Source of the DNA: a virus
Strand: one strand, 5' to 3'
Length of the DNA stretch: 50,723 nucleotides
Virus record (IMG/VR): IMGVR_UViG_3300017749_000016
Span: 1 to 50,723 of that record
Shown here: piece by piece, positions 27,791 to 34,716 of the stretch
Numbering within the stretch: position 1 is the first letter of the stretch
Layout of the letters: every line of letters begins with the position of its first letter
The notes under the pieces: model-generated
The model's database searches: none
What the model was told of the DNA's origin: nothing
The model's input: the letters and a program-made list of their open reading frames with translations, nothing else
Translations under genes and position numbers: made by a program

Positions 27791-28441
27791 ATGGCAATTA
27801 CAGTAAACTTTGACATACCAATGCCAAACGAGCCATATGTGGATGATTTTAGTGCTGGAAACACTCATGCCGCTGTCTACAAAGGTGATAAATTCATCAA
27901 AGTAGAAAAAAGAGATTCAGATGGAGAATTGGGTGTAATAGTTTCTGAAGGAGCCACTGAGGCAGAGTTGGATAATTCAATCAACCCAAGAGACGGATGG
28001 TCACATCACGTCATGAATGCTGAAACGCACCCATTACAAGTAGCATACCTAAACGGAAGTTACACAACAGGTGATGTTGCTGACTATACAGAAGATTTAG
28101 GCACAACAGACACTGACGGTAATGCAGAAACATGGACATACTATTGGAACGATGGAACAGGTTGTCTAACACAAATCTATCTACACGGAACATTGAAAAT
28201 TGTAGACGGCGCATATGTAGGTCCAGAATTTAGATCTCATGCTGTTACAAGAGAATCGTTTTTACAAACGCTTCCTAATCAAAAAGTAATGATCCAAGCA
28301 GAAATTGACAGCGGAAAATACGATGCGGCTAAAATAACAGAATTTAACGCTTATATCACATGGTTAGATTCAGTTGCGGCAAAATACGCAGACGTGGCAC
28401 ACTGGAAAATTCCTTTTCCTCCGTACCCAGAAGTAGAATAA
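27791..28441 (+). CDS. Uncharacterised protein of the fibre region, 216 aa
   Basis: I do not recognise the family. The first about 130 residues are mixed strand and turn with acidic patches (YTEDLGTTDTDGNAETWTYYW); the last 60 are more helical (QTLPNQKVMIQAEIDSGKYD, ITEFNAYITWLDSVAAKYAD). It has one Cys, unlike the three genes upstream, and no signal peptide. The helical C-terminal part would suit an intramolecular chaperone or assembly factor for the preceding adhesins, but this is a guess from position. It is the last gene before the intrinsic terminator. Confidence 0.4.
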   Translation: MAITVNFDIPMPNEPYVDDFSAGNTHAAVYKGDKFIKVEKRDSDGELGVIVSEGATEAELDNSINPRDGWSHHVMNAETHPLQVAYLNGSYTTGDVADYTEDLGTTDTDGNAETWTYYWNDGTGCLTQIYLHGTLKIVDGAYVGPEFRSHAVTRESFLQTLPNQKVMIQAEIDSGKYDAAKITEFNAYITWLDSVAAKYADVAHWKIPFPPYPEVE

Positions 28442-28465
28442 TCTAAATTAGATTTACAAAATTAT

Positions 28466-28494
28466 AAGGGCGGCTTTATGTCGCCCTTTTTTTT
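28466..28494 (+). terminator. Intrinsic terminator
   Basis: A 7-bp GC-rich stem (AAGGGCG 28466-28472 with CGCCCTT 28482-28488) is followed directly by a run of T to 28494. It closes the first fibre array and separates it from the glycosyltransferase cassette. It is the only strong intrinsic terminator I see in the window. Confidence 0.8.
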
Positions 28495-28544
28495 AGGTCC
28501 AAGAATCAATCCTGCCTATGTGCGTCGTCGATAATTACTTTTAC

Positions 28545-29495
28545 ATGAACACACATAATAGATCCAAAGCAATATTTTTAAATGGTGGTATTGGGAGAAT
28601 CCTGTGCGCCATTCCAGCAATCGAAAAATACCAACAAGAATCAGGTGATGAGGATTTTATTGTTGTTATTGAAGGTAAGTGTAACATATTAGATGGTCAT
28701 CCAACGTTGGATAGCAAAACGTATGACGCAATGCACAAAAACTTGTTTCACACTCACGTTAAAAACAGAGAAATTATCAGTCCAGAGCCTTACAGAGTAT
28801 GGGAATATTTCAATCAAAAATGTAATCTGTCACAAGCATTTGATATTATTTTAAATGATAAAGGTGTAAGAGAATTAGATAAACCTAAACTATACCTATC
28901 AAAAGAAGAAAAAATATCTGCAGATAAAATTTTACAAGAATGTAAAGATAAGATAAAAGCAGACAAGTATGTAATATTTCAACCTTTTGGAAGAGCAATA
29001 CAACAAATCGATCAAAGTTTTGTTGACAAAAGCAACAGAAGTATAGACTTCTCTAATTTTAAAAGTATCATTCATAAGTTACACAAAGACAAGTATGGTG
29101 TAATTGTTATGAGCGACTTTGGAATAGAACTAGGAGAAGAAGGATACAAAATGGAAGTTGCTCAACCTGAAAAAATTGATTTACGTATTTGGGCATCTAT
29201 TATAGAAAAAGTAGATCATTTTGTAGGTTGCGATTCTGTAGGACAACACTTTGCATATTCTGTAGGTACACCGTCAACTGTAATAACAGGTGCAACATAT
29301 CCAGAAAACACATCATATCCTGACAAAGAAGGAGTAACCATAGTTGACCTTGGACAAAATGACAGACATTACGATCCAATTAGAATAACGTTTGACGAAA
29401 GAATAAGTCGACACAATGAAAACCTGATGCTTATGACTCCTGAAATAGAGGACTATGTCGTAGACACAATAATGGGAAGGCAAGAAGATGAGTAA
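28545..29495 (+). CDS. GT9-like (heptosyltransferase-family) glycosyltransferase 1, 316 aa
   Basis: A GT-B type fold is suggested by an N-terminal IFLNGGIGRILCAIPAIEKY (compare GGIGD-x-x-x-x-x-PAL of LPS heptosyltransferases), a mid-protein YVIFQPFG (compare the HPGA strand), and VDHFVGCDSVGQHFAYSVGTP with TGATYPEN (compare the D-S/G-x-x-H-x-A donor-site motif of GT9). An ATG at 28518 is also in frame, but 28545 gives the same N-terminal length as the paralogue at 31295. It would transfer a sugar from a nucleotide sugar; ADP-heptose is plausible because hldE and hldD are in this window. It overlaps the carbamoyltransferase by 8 nt. Confidence 0.65.
   Translation: MNTHNRSKAIFLNGGIGRILCAIPAIEKYQQESGDEDFIVVIEGKCNILDGHPTLDSKTYDAMHKNLFHTHVKNREIISPEPYRVWEYFNQKCNLSQAFDIILNDKGVRELDKPKLYLSKEEKISADKILQECKDKIKADKYVIFQPFGRAIQQIDQSFVDKSNRSIDFSNFKSIIHKLHKDKYGVIVMSDFGIELGEEGYKMEVAQPEKIDLRIWASIIEKVDHFVGCDSVGQHFAYSVGTPSTVITGATYPENTSYPDKEGVTIVDLGQNDRHYDPIRITFDERISRHNENLMLMTPEIEDYVVDTIMGRQEDE
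29209..29249 (+). repeat. 41-nt exact repeat, copy 1
   Basis: A 41-nt stretch in the donor-site region of the first GT9-like gene is identical to 31953-31993 in the second. It encodes VDHFVGCDSVGQH in both. Confidence 0.85.
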
Positions 29496-31302
29496 AAAAA
29501 CAGGATACATAGCCGCAATTGCCAGAGGACACAATTCAGGCGTATGTTTATTAAAAGATGGAAAAATAGTTTTTTCTATTGAAGAAGAAAGATTAAGCCG
29601 CGTAAAGTATGATGGTGGACCTTATGCTTCAATGGTAAAAATTTTAGAGTACACAGACAAAATTGATTACCTAGTAGTTGCACACACACAATCATTAAAA
29701 GATAGAAGCACTGGTAGAGTTGATTATAACGGTGATGATGTTTATACAGGACTTGCAAGAAAATTAGGACTTATAGACAAAAAAGGAACTGCAAAGTCTC
29801 CTGAACATCCACAAGTAATTGACTTATCACACATACATCACAAACTACACGCCGCATTGGCTTTTTACAGATCAGGATGGGAAGATGCCGCGGCAGTAAT
29901 TGTAGATGGTGCAGGAACTTTTATACCTGCTACTCATAGTGCAGGTCATCAAATGACTGTGTTTGAAACAGAAACTATATTTGATTGTGCATATCCAAAT
30001 GATTTTGTAACCAAATATAAACATTACGGAACAAGTGAAAATTGCCAATGTGCATATATTCCTGCATATCCATCAGACAGTATGGGTGAACCAGGAAGCA
30101 CACACGAAGCAGTATTTTCAGACAGAGCAGGTATTGTAAAAGTATATGAAGCAGTAACTCAGTATTGTGGATTTAGTGCCATTGAAGCAGGTAAGACAAT
30201 GGGATTATTTCCTTATGGAAAACCAAACAAAGAAATTCCAGAACTTTTTGTACACAACGGCAAAGGAACTTTAAGTAACAGAAACTTAATTATTCCAACA
30301 TATCCAAATGCGGCTCTTGTAAACTACGACAACTTTTATAGTTTAGAAGAAAAACTAGAAACTAATCAAAACGACTTAACTGAATTACAAAGTCGTAGAG
30401 ATTTGGCTTATGCTTGTCAAACAGATACACAAGAAGAAGTTAGAAAACTGATCTATAAAGCAGTTGAAATGACAGGTAAGAAAAAAGTTGTTATATCAGG
30501 CGGATACGGATTAAACTGTGTTGCAAACTACTATTACTTGGATACTTTACGTAAAGATGGAATTGAAATATACGTAGAGCCAGTGTCCAATGATGCAGGA
30601 ACGGCAATGGGTGCCGCTCTATTGTACTATTATTCTTTATCACAAAGCACAGACAAAGACACAACAAAAACTTTATATCTTGGACCAACATACAACTTAA
30701 AGAATGAAGAAATAATGCAATACAATGATGAAGATGGTATTGAAGTTGTAGATTGTACAGATGATGAAGTTGTAAAATTAATGACTGATAAGAACATTGT
30801 TGCACTTTTCCAAGGACAATCAGAAAACGGCCCTAGAGCATTGGGAAATAGAAGTTTACTTTTTGACCCAAGATTCAAAGATGGTAAAGACTTTGTTAAC
30901 CAAGTAAAAAGAAGAGAATATTTTAGACCATTTGCAGGTTCTATTCTGCATGAATACACACATGAATGGTTTGATTTAAGAGGTATGGAAGAAACTCCTC
31001 ACATGATGTATGCAGTAAACTGTCAGCCTGGCGTTGAAGAAAAGATTCCAAGCATTATACACGTGGACGGAACTTGTAGAATACAAAGTGTTAAGAAAGA
31101 AGATAACGAATTGTATTATAGATTGATCAAAAAATTCCATGAAGTTACACAATGTCCTATTGTTTTCAACACTTCTTTCAACTTAGGTGGTGAACCATTA
31201 GTTGAAACGTTGGATGATGCAGTAAGAACATTACAACACAGCGAAATAGAATATCTATATTTGATAGAATACGGTAAACTAGTAAAGGTAAAAAATGGTT
31301 AG
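29488..31302 (+). CDS. Carbamoyltransferase, NodU/CmcH family, 604 aa
   Basis: A full-length two-domain enzyme. The N-terminal TsaD-like ASKHA domain shows IARGHNSGVCLLKDG (about 11-25), EEERLSRVKY (32-41), the metal-site motif HHKLH (117-121), VDGAGTF (139-145) and VISGGYGLNC (335-344). The C-terminal catalytic domain shows QGQSENGPRALGNRSLL (442-458), FRPFAGSIL and NTSFNLGGEPLV. These enzymes use carbamoyl phosphate and ATP, through a carbamoyl-adenylate, to carbamoylate a hydroxyl, often on a sugar. It lies between and overlaps two GT9-like genes by 8 nt each (ATGAGTAA and ATGGTTAG), so the three are co-translated. The likely product is a carbamoylated surface sugar, on host LPS or a virion glycan. 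Confidence 0.9.
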   Translation: MSKKTGYIAAIARGHNSGVCLLKDGKIVFSIEEERLSRVKYDGGPYASMVKILEYTDKIDYLVVAHTQSLKDRSTGRVDYNGDDVYTGLARKLGLIDKKGTAKSPEHPQVIDLSHIHHKLHAALAFYRSGWEDAAAVIVDGAGTFIPATHSAGHQMTVFETETIFDCAYPNDFVTKYKHYGTSENCQCAYIPAYPSDSMGEPGSTHEAVFSDRAGIVKVYEAVTQYCGFSAIEAGKTMGLFPYGKPNKEIPELFVHNGKGTLSNRNLIIPTYPNAALVNYDNFYSLEEKLETNQNDLTELQSRRDLAYACQTDTQEEVRKLIYKAVEMTGKKKVVISGGYGLNCVANYYYLDTLRKDGIEIYVEPVSNDAGTAMGAALLYYYSLSQSTDKDTTKTLYLGPTYNLKNEEIMQYNDEDGIEVVDCTDDEVVKLMTDKNIVALFQGQSENGPRALGNRSLLFDPRFKDGKDFVNQVKRREYFRPFAGSILHEYTHEWFDLRGMEETPHMMYAVNCQPGVEEKIPSIIHVDGTCRIQSVKKEDNELYYRLIKKFHEVTQCPIVFNTSFNLGGEPLVETLDDAVRTLQHSEIEYLYLIEYGKLVKVKNG

Positions 31303-32251
31303 ACAAAGTGCTTTTTTTATGAATGGCGGTGCAGGTAGACATATAAGTTCAATACCTGCTTTAGAATTATATGCAAAAGAAAATCCTGAAGATGATTTTA
31401 TTGTTGTGTGTGAAGGAGGTACAGATGCTTACAAAGGTCATCCTTTATTACATTACAGAGCCTATGATAACTGGCATAAGAATCTATTCCAAGATTTGTT
31501 AAAAGATAGAAACTTAATTTCACCTGAGCCTTACAGAGTATGGGAGTATTACAATCAAAAATGTAGTCTATCAGAGGCGTATGATATTGCTATAAACAAA
31601 AAAGGTCTTCGTAAAATACCTAAACCTAGAATTTATTTGTCAAAAGAAGAAATCTTAATGGCTAGACAAATGATCGGTGAAGTAAAAGAAAAAACTAAAA
31701 AAAATAAAATTATTGTAATTCAGCCTTTTGGAAGAGGTGCTGAGAAAAAGTCAGAATCTGAAGTGGTAGATTTGACAGGTAGAAGCATAGAACTAGAAAA
31801 TTTATGGAGTATAATTAAAAAATTAAGCAAACAATATGGTGTAATGGTGATGAGTGAATTTGGATTAGAATTCAAAACACACGGTGGAATAAACCAACCA
31901 GTTGCACTACCACTGCAAACACACATTAGAATATGGGCGGCAATTATCAAGCAAGTAGATCATTTTGTAGGTTGCGATTCTGTAGGACAACACATTGCAT
32001 ACGCATTTGACAAAACAATTACTGTGCTAATTGGAAGTACTTTTCCTGTGAACACGTCATTTCCAGACAAAGATCATGTGGATATAATTGATCTAGGCAA
32101 AGACAGCCGTATATACAGTCCCATAAGGATCACACAAGACGAATATTCCGACCGTTTAAATGAAGGTATAATGGAAATGGACAAAAACCAAGAAGAAAAA
32201 GTGGTTAATTCCGTCAACTTCATGATCAAGCACAAACACAAAAAAAAGTAG
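31295..32251 (+). CDS. GT9-like (heptosyltransferase-family) glycosyltransferase 2, 318 aa
   Basis: Paralogue of the product encoded at 28545: FFMNGGAGRHISSIPALELY, EPYRVWEYYNQKCSLSEAYD, VIQPFGRGAEK, VDHFVGCDSVGQHIAYAF and FPVNTSFPDKD align with it. The pair shares a 41-nt identical block. The C-terminus is lysine-rich (KHKHKKK). A different acceptor or linkage from copy 1 is likely because the segment after the N-terminal Gly-rich loop and the middle 120 residues have diverged. Transcription presumably continues from the carbamoyltransferase gene. The next gene has its own late-promoter octamer. Confidence 0.65.
   Translation: MVRQSAFFMNGGAGRHISSIPALELYAKENPEDDFIVVCEGGTDAYKGHPLLHYRAYDNWHKNLFQDLLKDRNLISPEPYRVWEYYNQKCSLSEAYDIAINKKGLRKIPKPRIYLSKEEILMARQMIGEVKEKTKKNKIIVIQPFGRGAEKKSESEVVDLTGRSIELENLWSIIKKLSKQYGVMVMSEFGLEFKTHGGINQPVALPLQTHIRIWAAIIKQVDHFVGCDSVGQHIAYAFDKTITVLIGSTFPVNTSFPDKDHVDIIDLGKDSRIYSPIRITQDEYSDRLNEGIMEMDKNQEEKVVNSVNFMIKHKHKKK
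31953..31993 (+). repeat. 41-nt exact repeat, copy 2
   Basis: Identical to 29209-29249; both flanking bases differ. Confidence 0.85.
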
Positions 32252-32273
32252 TTTTTCAATTCCTATAAAAATA

Positions 32274-32281
32274 GGTAAATA
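32274..32281 (+). promoter_or_regulatory. Putative late promoter GGTAAATA
   Basis: A variant of the late octamer, 24 nt before the 164-aa gene. It partly overlaps a small hairpin (CCTAT 32262-32266 with ATAGG 32271-32275). Confidence 0.4.
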
Positions 32282-32305
32282 CACGTAAAAGAAGTATATT
32301 ACACT

Positions 32306-32800
32306 ATGTTTGACGTATCAAGACTATTTGGCAAAGGAATTAGAAACACATTATTGTTGAAAAATGGACTTCAATTGTCCTACAACGGCCCGTATGTGGT
32401 TGTTGGTACTGACACAGTAATGGATCAATTCCATGTAAACACATTCTGTACAGCAGAATATACACTGTCTGTTGACTATGATACCAACAATAAAGAGATA
32501 ATAAAGATACTTGTCAGTGCTACTCCTTCAAACAGTTCAGTGAATATATATGGTAGAAGTAACATGGGCAACGATTTAGTGCTTGTTACAACAACTGTGA
32601 ACAATTCATATGTTAGAATTGTGCTAAATCCAGCGGCAAAAACACCAACTACAACTTATGCAGGCGCTAAGGTTGTTTTTAGTGCAACATATTTTCAAAC
32701 ACAAAATTCTTTACAAGGTGGTGACGCAGAACTTATTAATTCTGGAAACAACTATGATAACACAAATGTAAACAGTGGTGGCGGAGGAAGTGGTTATTAA
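32306..32800 (+). CDS. Fibre-region structural protein, 164 aa
   Basis: Begins MFDVSRLFGKGIRNTLLLKN and continues with alternating strands (AEYTLSVDYDTNNKEIIKIL, NSSVNIYGRSN). It ends with a Gly/Ser-rich tail, GGGGSGY, which resembles a flexible attachment. Its composition fits the structural proteins around it. Exact function not recognised. A late-promoter octamer precedes it and another precedes the next gene, so it may be separately transcribed. Confidence 0.5.
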   Translation: MFDVSRLFGKGIRNTLLLKNGLQLSYNGPYVVVGTDTVMDQFHVNTFCTAEYTLSVDYDTNNKEIIKILVSATPSNSSVNIYGRSNMGNDLVLVTTTVNNSYVRIVLNPAAKTPTTTYAGAKVVFSATYFQTQNSLQGGDAELINSGNNYDNTNVNSGGGGSGY

Positions 32801-32819
32801 AATTACGAATTTAAATTTT

Positions 32820-32827
32820 AATAAATA
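32820..32827 (+). promoter_or_regulatory. Putative late promoter AATAAATA
   Basis: The octamer ends 8 nt before the ATG at 32836, which would leave almost no 5' leader if the start site is 6-7 nt downstream of the box, as in T4. Confidence 0.5.
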
Positions 32828-32835
32828 TTAAAAAG

Positions 32836-34713
32836 ATGGCAATTAATTACAAATCATTTGAAACACAATCTGGTTTTAAAAGTCCAGGCTTCACTGTAGA
32901 CACAGCGGGTAACGTAGTTGTAAGAACAATTACATCAACGTTTATACCTGAAGCGGCAACTACTCCACCAGATTTTACAATTACAGAAAATGGCGGTGCA
33001 TTTGAAGTAGCAAATTTCTCTGGACCCAATCCTACTATCGTTCTTACAAGAGGTGAAGCAAAAACTTTCAAGTTAGATTTAACAAGTTTAGGCTTTAATT
33101 TCTTTACACCATCTGACGCAAATCCAAGCATACCAGGCACAGCAATTATAAATGGTGTGAGCCATGCAAATGCTGTTACAGGTAATACTATAATTAATGA
33201 AGAATGGACATTTCAACAAACTTGGGTACAAGAAGCAGATTATGATAGAAAAGTTAAAGTTACAGTGCCAGATGTAGCAACAGTAACAAAATTAAATGGC
33301 AAAAAAATTCCAGTTGTAATTGCATTACATGATGTTTCACAAACATCAACGAGTGTGACAAATGATGTTAACTTTATTACTGATAAAGTTTTAATTGCTC
33401 CAGAAGGTTATAGAAATACTTGGAATGTAGGATACAGTGTCAGTCAAGCAGATGATCTTGCTTTAATAGACAGCATACTTACAAAACTTGAAACTTACGA
33501 TAACGTTGACACTAGAGATATATCTTTTGTAGGTTATGGAGTTGGTGGACAATTAGCACAGCAATACTTTATACAAACTACCAAAACAAATTTAAAAAAT
33601 TTAGTATTAATATCAAGTTTGATGCATTTTGATCAACACAAAGTTACCTATGACGATCAAAATAATAGAGTAGATAATTTTTATTCTTTGACTTTAAATC
33701 CATTGAATGATTTAGATTCTACACAAATGGTTTGGTCACAAACCACTCCGTTGTCAAACAGAAGAATTTTAATGTTCAATGGAACAAACAATTTAAATTG
33801 GCCATTCAATGGTGGAATAGCAAACGGTTTAGATCTAAAAAGTGCACCTGACACAATTTACGCTTGGGCAAAGGCTGAAAATGAAATTGCTGACCAATTG
33901 TCTTCAGGCTCGCTACAACCAGATGGTGAAGTATTATACAATTACAAAAGCGGAGCAATAAGATTATTTTCTTATGAAGGCGTTGGTAGTAACTTTGGAG
34001 ATTTTTTAACAGGTGTTCAAACATATATCACAGACCAAATAGATGTAACTGCTTATGAAGTTGTTCCGGTACCTACTACTTTAACTGGTGCGGCGGCAAA
34101 CAATCAACAAACTGGAACATTAACATTTACTATTCCTGTAGATACACCAGACACAATATACTATGGTGATGCAGATGGTAATCCGTTTGGTACAGTCACA
34201 GTTGCAGATCCTACTTTTACAGGTATAGGAAGTTTCAGTGCAATATTAAACACAGGTGATTTGATTAGTAATGGACAAGATGCAGAAATATCATTGCAAC
34301 CAACTGGATCATACGGTACAGTGTCAATCAATCCATCAGGCGGTGGATTTATTTCTAACATGGATATTAATGCAAACTCAATACAAAGTACAGGTCAGAC
34401 AACTTTAACACCTTCAAATGCTGATGTTGTTATAAGTCCACAAGGAACAGGTATTTTAACTGTGGGGCCTATCAATTTAGGTACCATAGACAACATGGAT
34501 TTAGGTCAAACTACACCACAAAAAGGTTCTTTTTCATTGTTAGAAACGACACAAGGAACGTTAAATAACACTACAATAGGAGCAACTGTCCCGGCAACTG
34601 CGGCATTTACCAGTGCAACTGTGACAACTGCACCTACTGATGCAAACGATGTAAGTAATAAAAATTATGTAGACAGCACTAGTACAGTGTTGGCTATCGC
34701 GTTAGGAGTATAA
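32836..34713 (+). CDS. Fibre protein with embedded, apparently inactive esterase-type alpha/beta-hydrolase domain, 625 aa
   Basis: Residues about 135-400 follow the plan of PHB-depolymerase/feruloyl-esterase type hydrolases: KIPVVIALHDVSQ (oxyanion region), VLIAPEGYRNTWN, ADDLALIDSILTKLE, the nucleophile elbow VGYGVGGQLAQQYF, LMFNGTNNLNWPFNGG, SAPDTIYAWAKAENE and LFSYEGVGSNFGDF. The elbow should be G-x-S-x-G but reads G-Y-G-V-G, so the nucleophile serine is Gly235. The usual GTADP aspartate aligns with Asn319, and the usual GGH histidine with Ser385/Asn386. The domain therefore looks catalytically dead and may be a binding module. Residues 45-120 may be a small beta-sandwich. Residues 420-625 are fibre-type (TIGATVPATAAFTSATV, DANDVSNKNYVDS). 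A phage fibre is inferred. Confidence 0.6.
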   Translation: MAINYKSFETQSGFKSPGFTVDTAGNVVVRTITSTFIPEAATTPPDFTITENGGAFEVANFSGPNPTIVLTRGEAKTFKLDLTSLGFNFFTPSDANPSIPGTAIINGVSHANAVTGNTIINEEWTFQQTWVQEADYDRKVKVTVPDVATVTKLNGKKIPVVIALHDVSQTSTSVTNDVNFITDKVLIAPEGYRNTWNVGYSVSQADDLALIDSILTKLETYDNVDTRDISFVGYGVGGQLAQQYFIQTTKTNLKNLVLISSLMHFDQHKVTYDDQNNRVDNFYSLTLNPLNDLDSTQMVWSQTTPLSNRRILMFNGTNNLNWPFNGGIANGLDLKSAPDTIYAWAKAENEIADQLSSGSLQPDGEVLYNYKSGAIRLFSYEGVGSNFGDFLTGVQTYITDQIDVTAYEVVPVPTTLTGAAANNQQTGTLTFTIPVDTPDTIYYGDADGNPFGTVTVADPTFTGIGSFSAILNTGDLISNGQDAEISLQPTGSYGTVSINPSGGGFISNMDINANSIQSTGQTTLTPSNADVVISPQGTGILTVGPINLGTIDNMDLGQTTPQKGSFSLLETTQGTLNNTTIGATVPATAAFTSATVTTAPTDANDVSNKNYVDSTSTVLAIALGV

Positions 34714-34716
34714 TAA

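Noticed and set aside
28518-28544. Upstream ATG extending the first GT9-like protein by 9 residues
   Set aside because: The extension has no counterpart in the paralogue and no ribosome-binding site; the ATG at 28545 matches the paralogue's length.
29488-31302. TsaD/Kae1 tRNA-modification enzyme
   Set aside because: The N-terminal half is TsaD-like, but the C-terminal NGPRALGNRSLL and NTSFNLGGEPLV blocks define the NodU/CmcH-type carbamoyltransferases.
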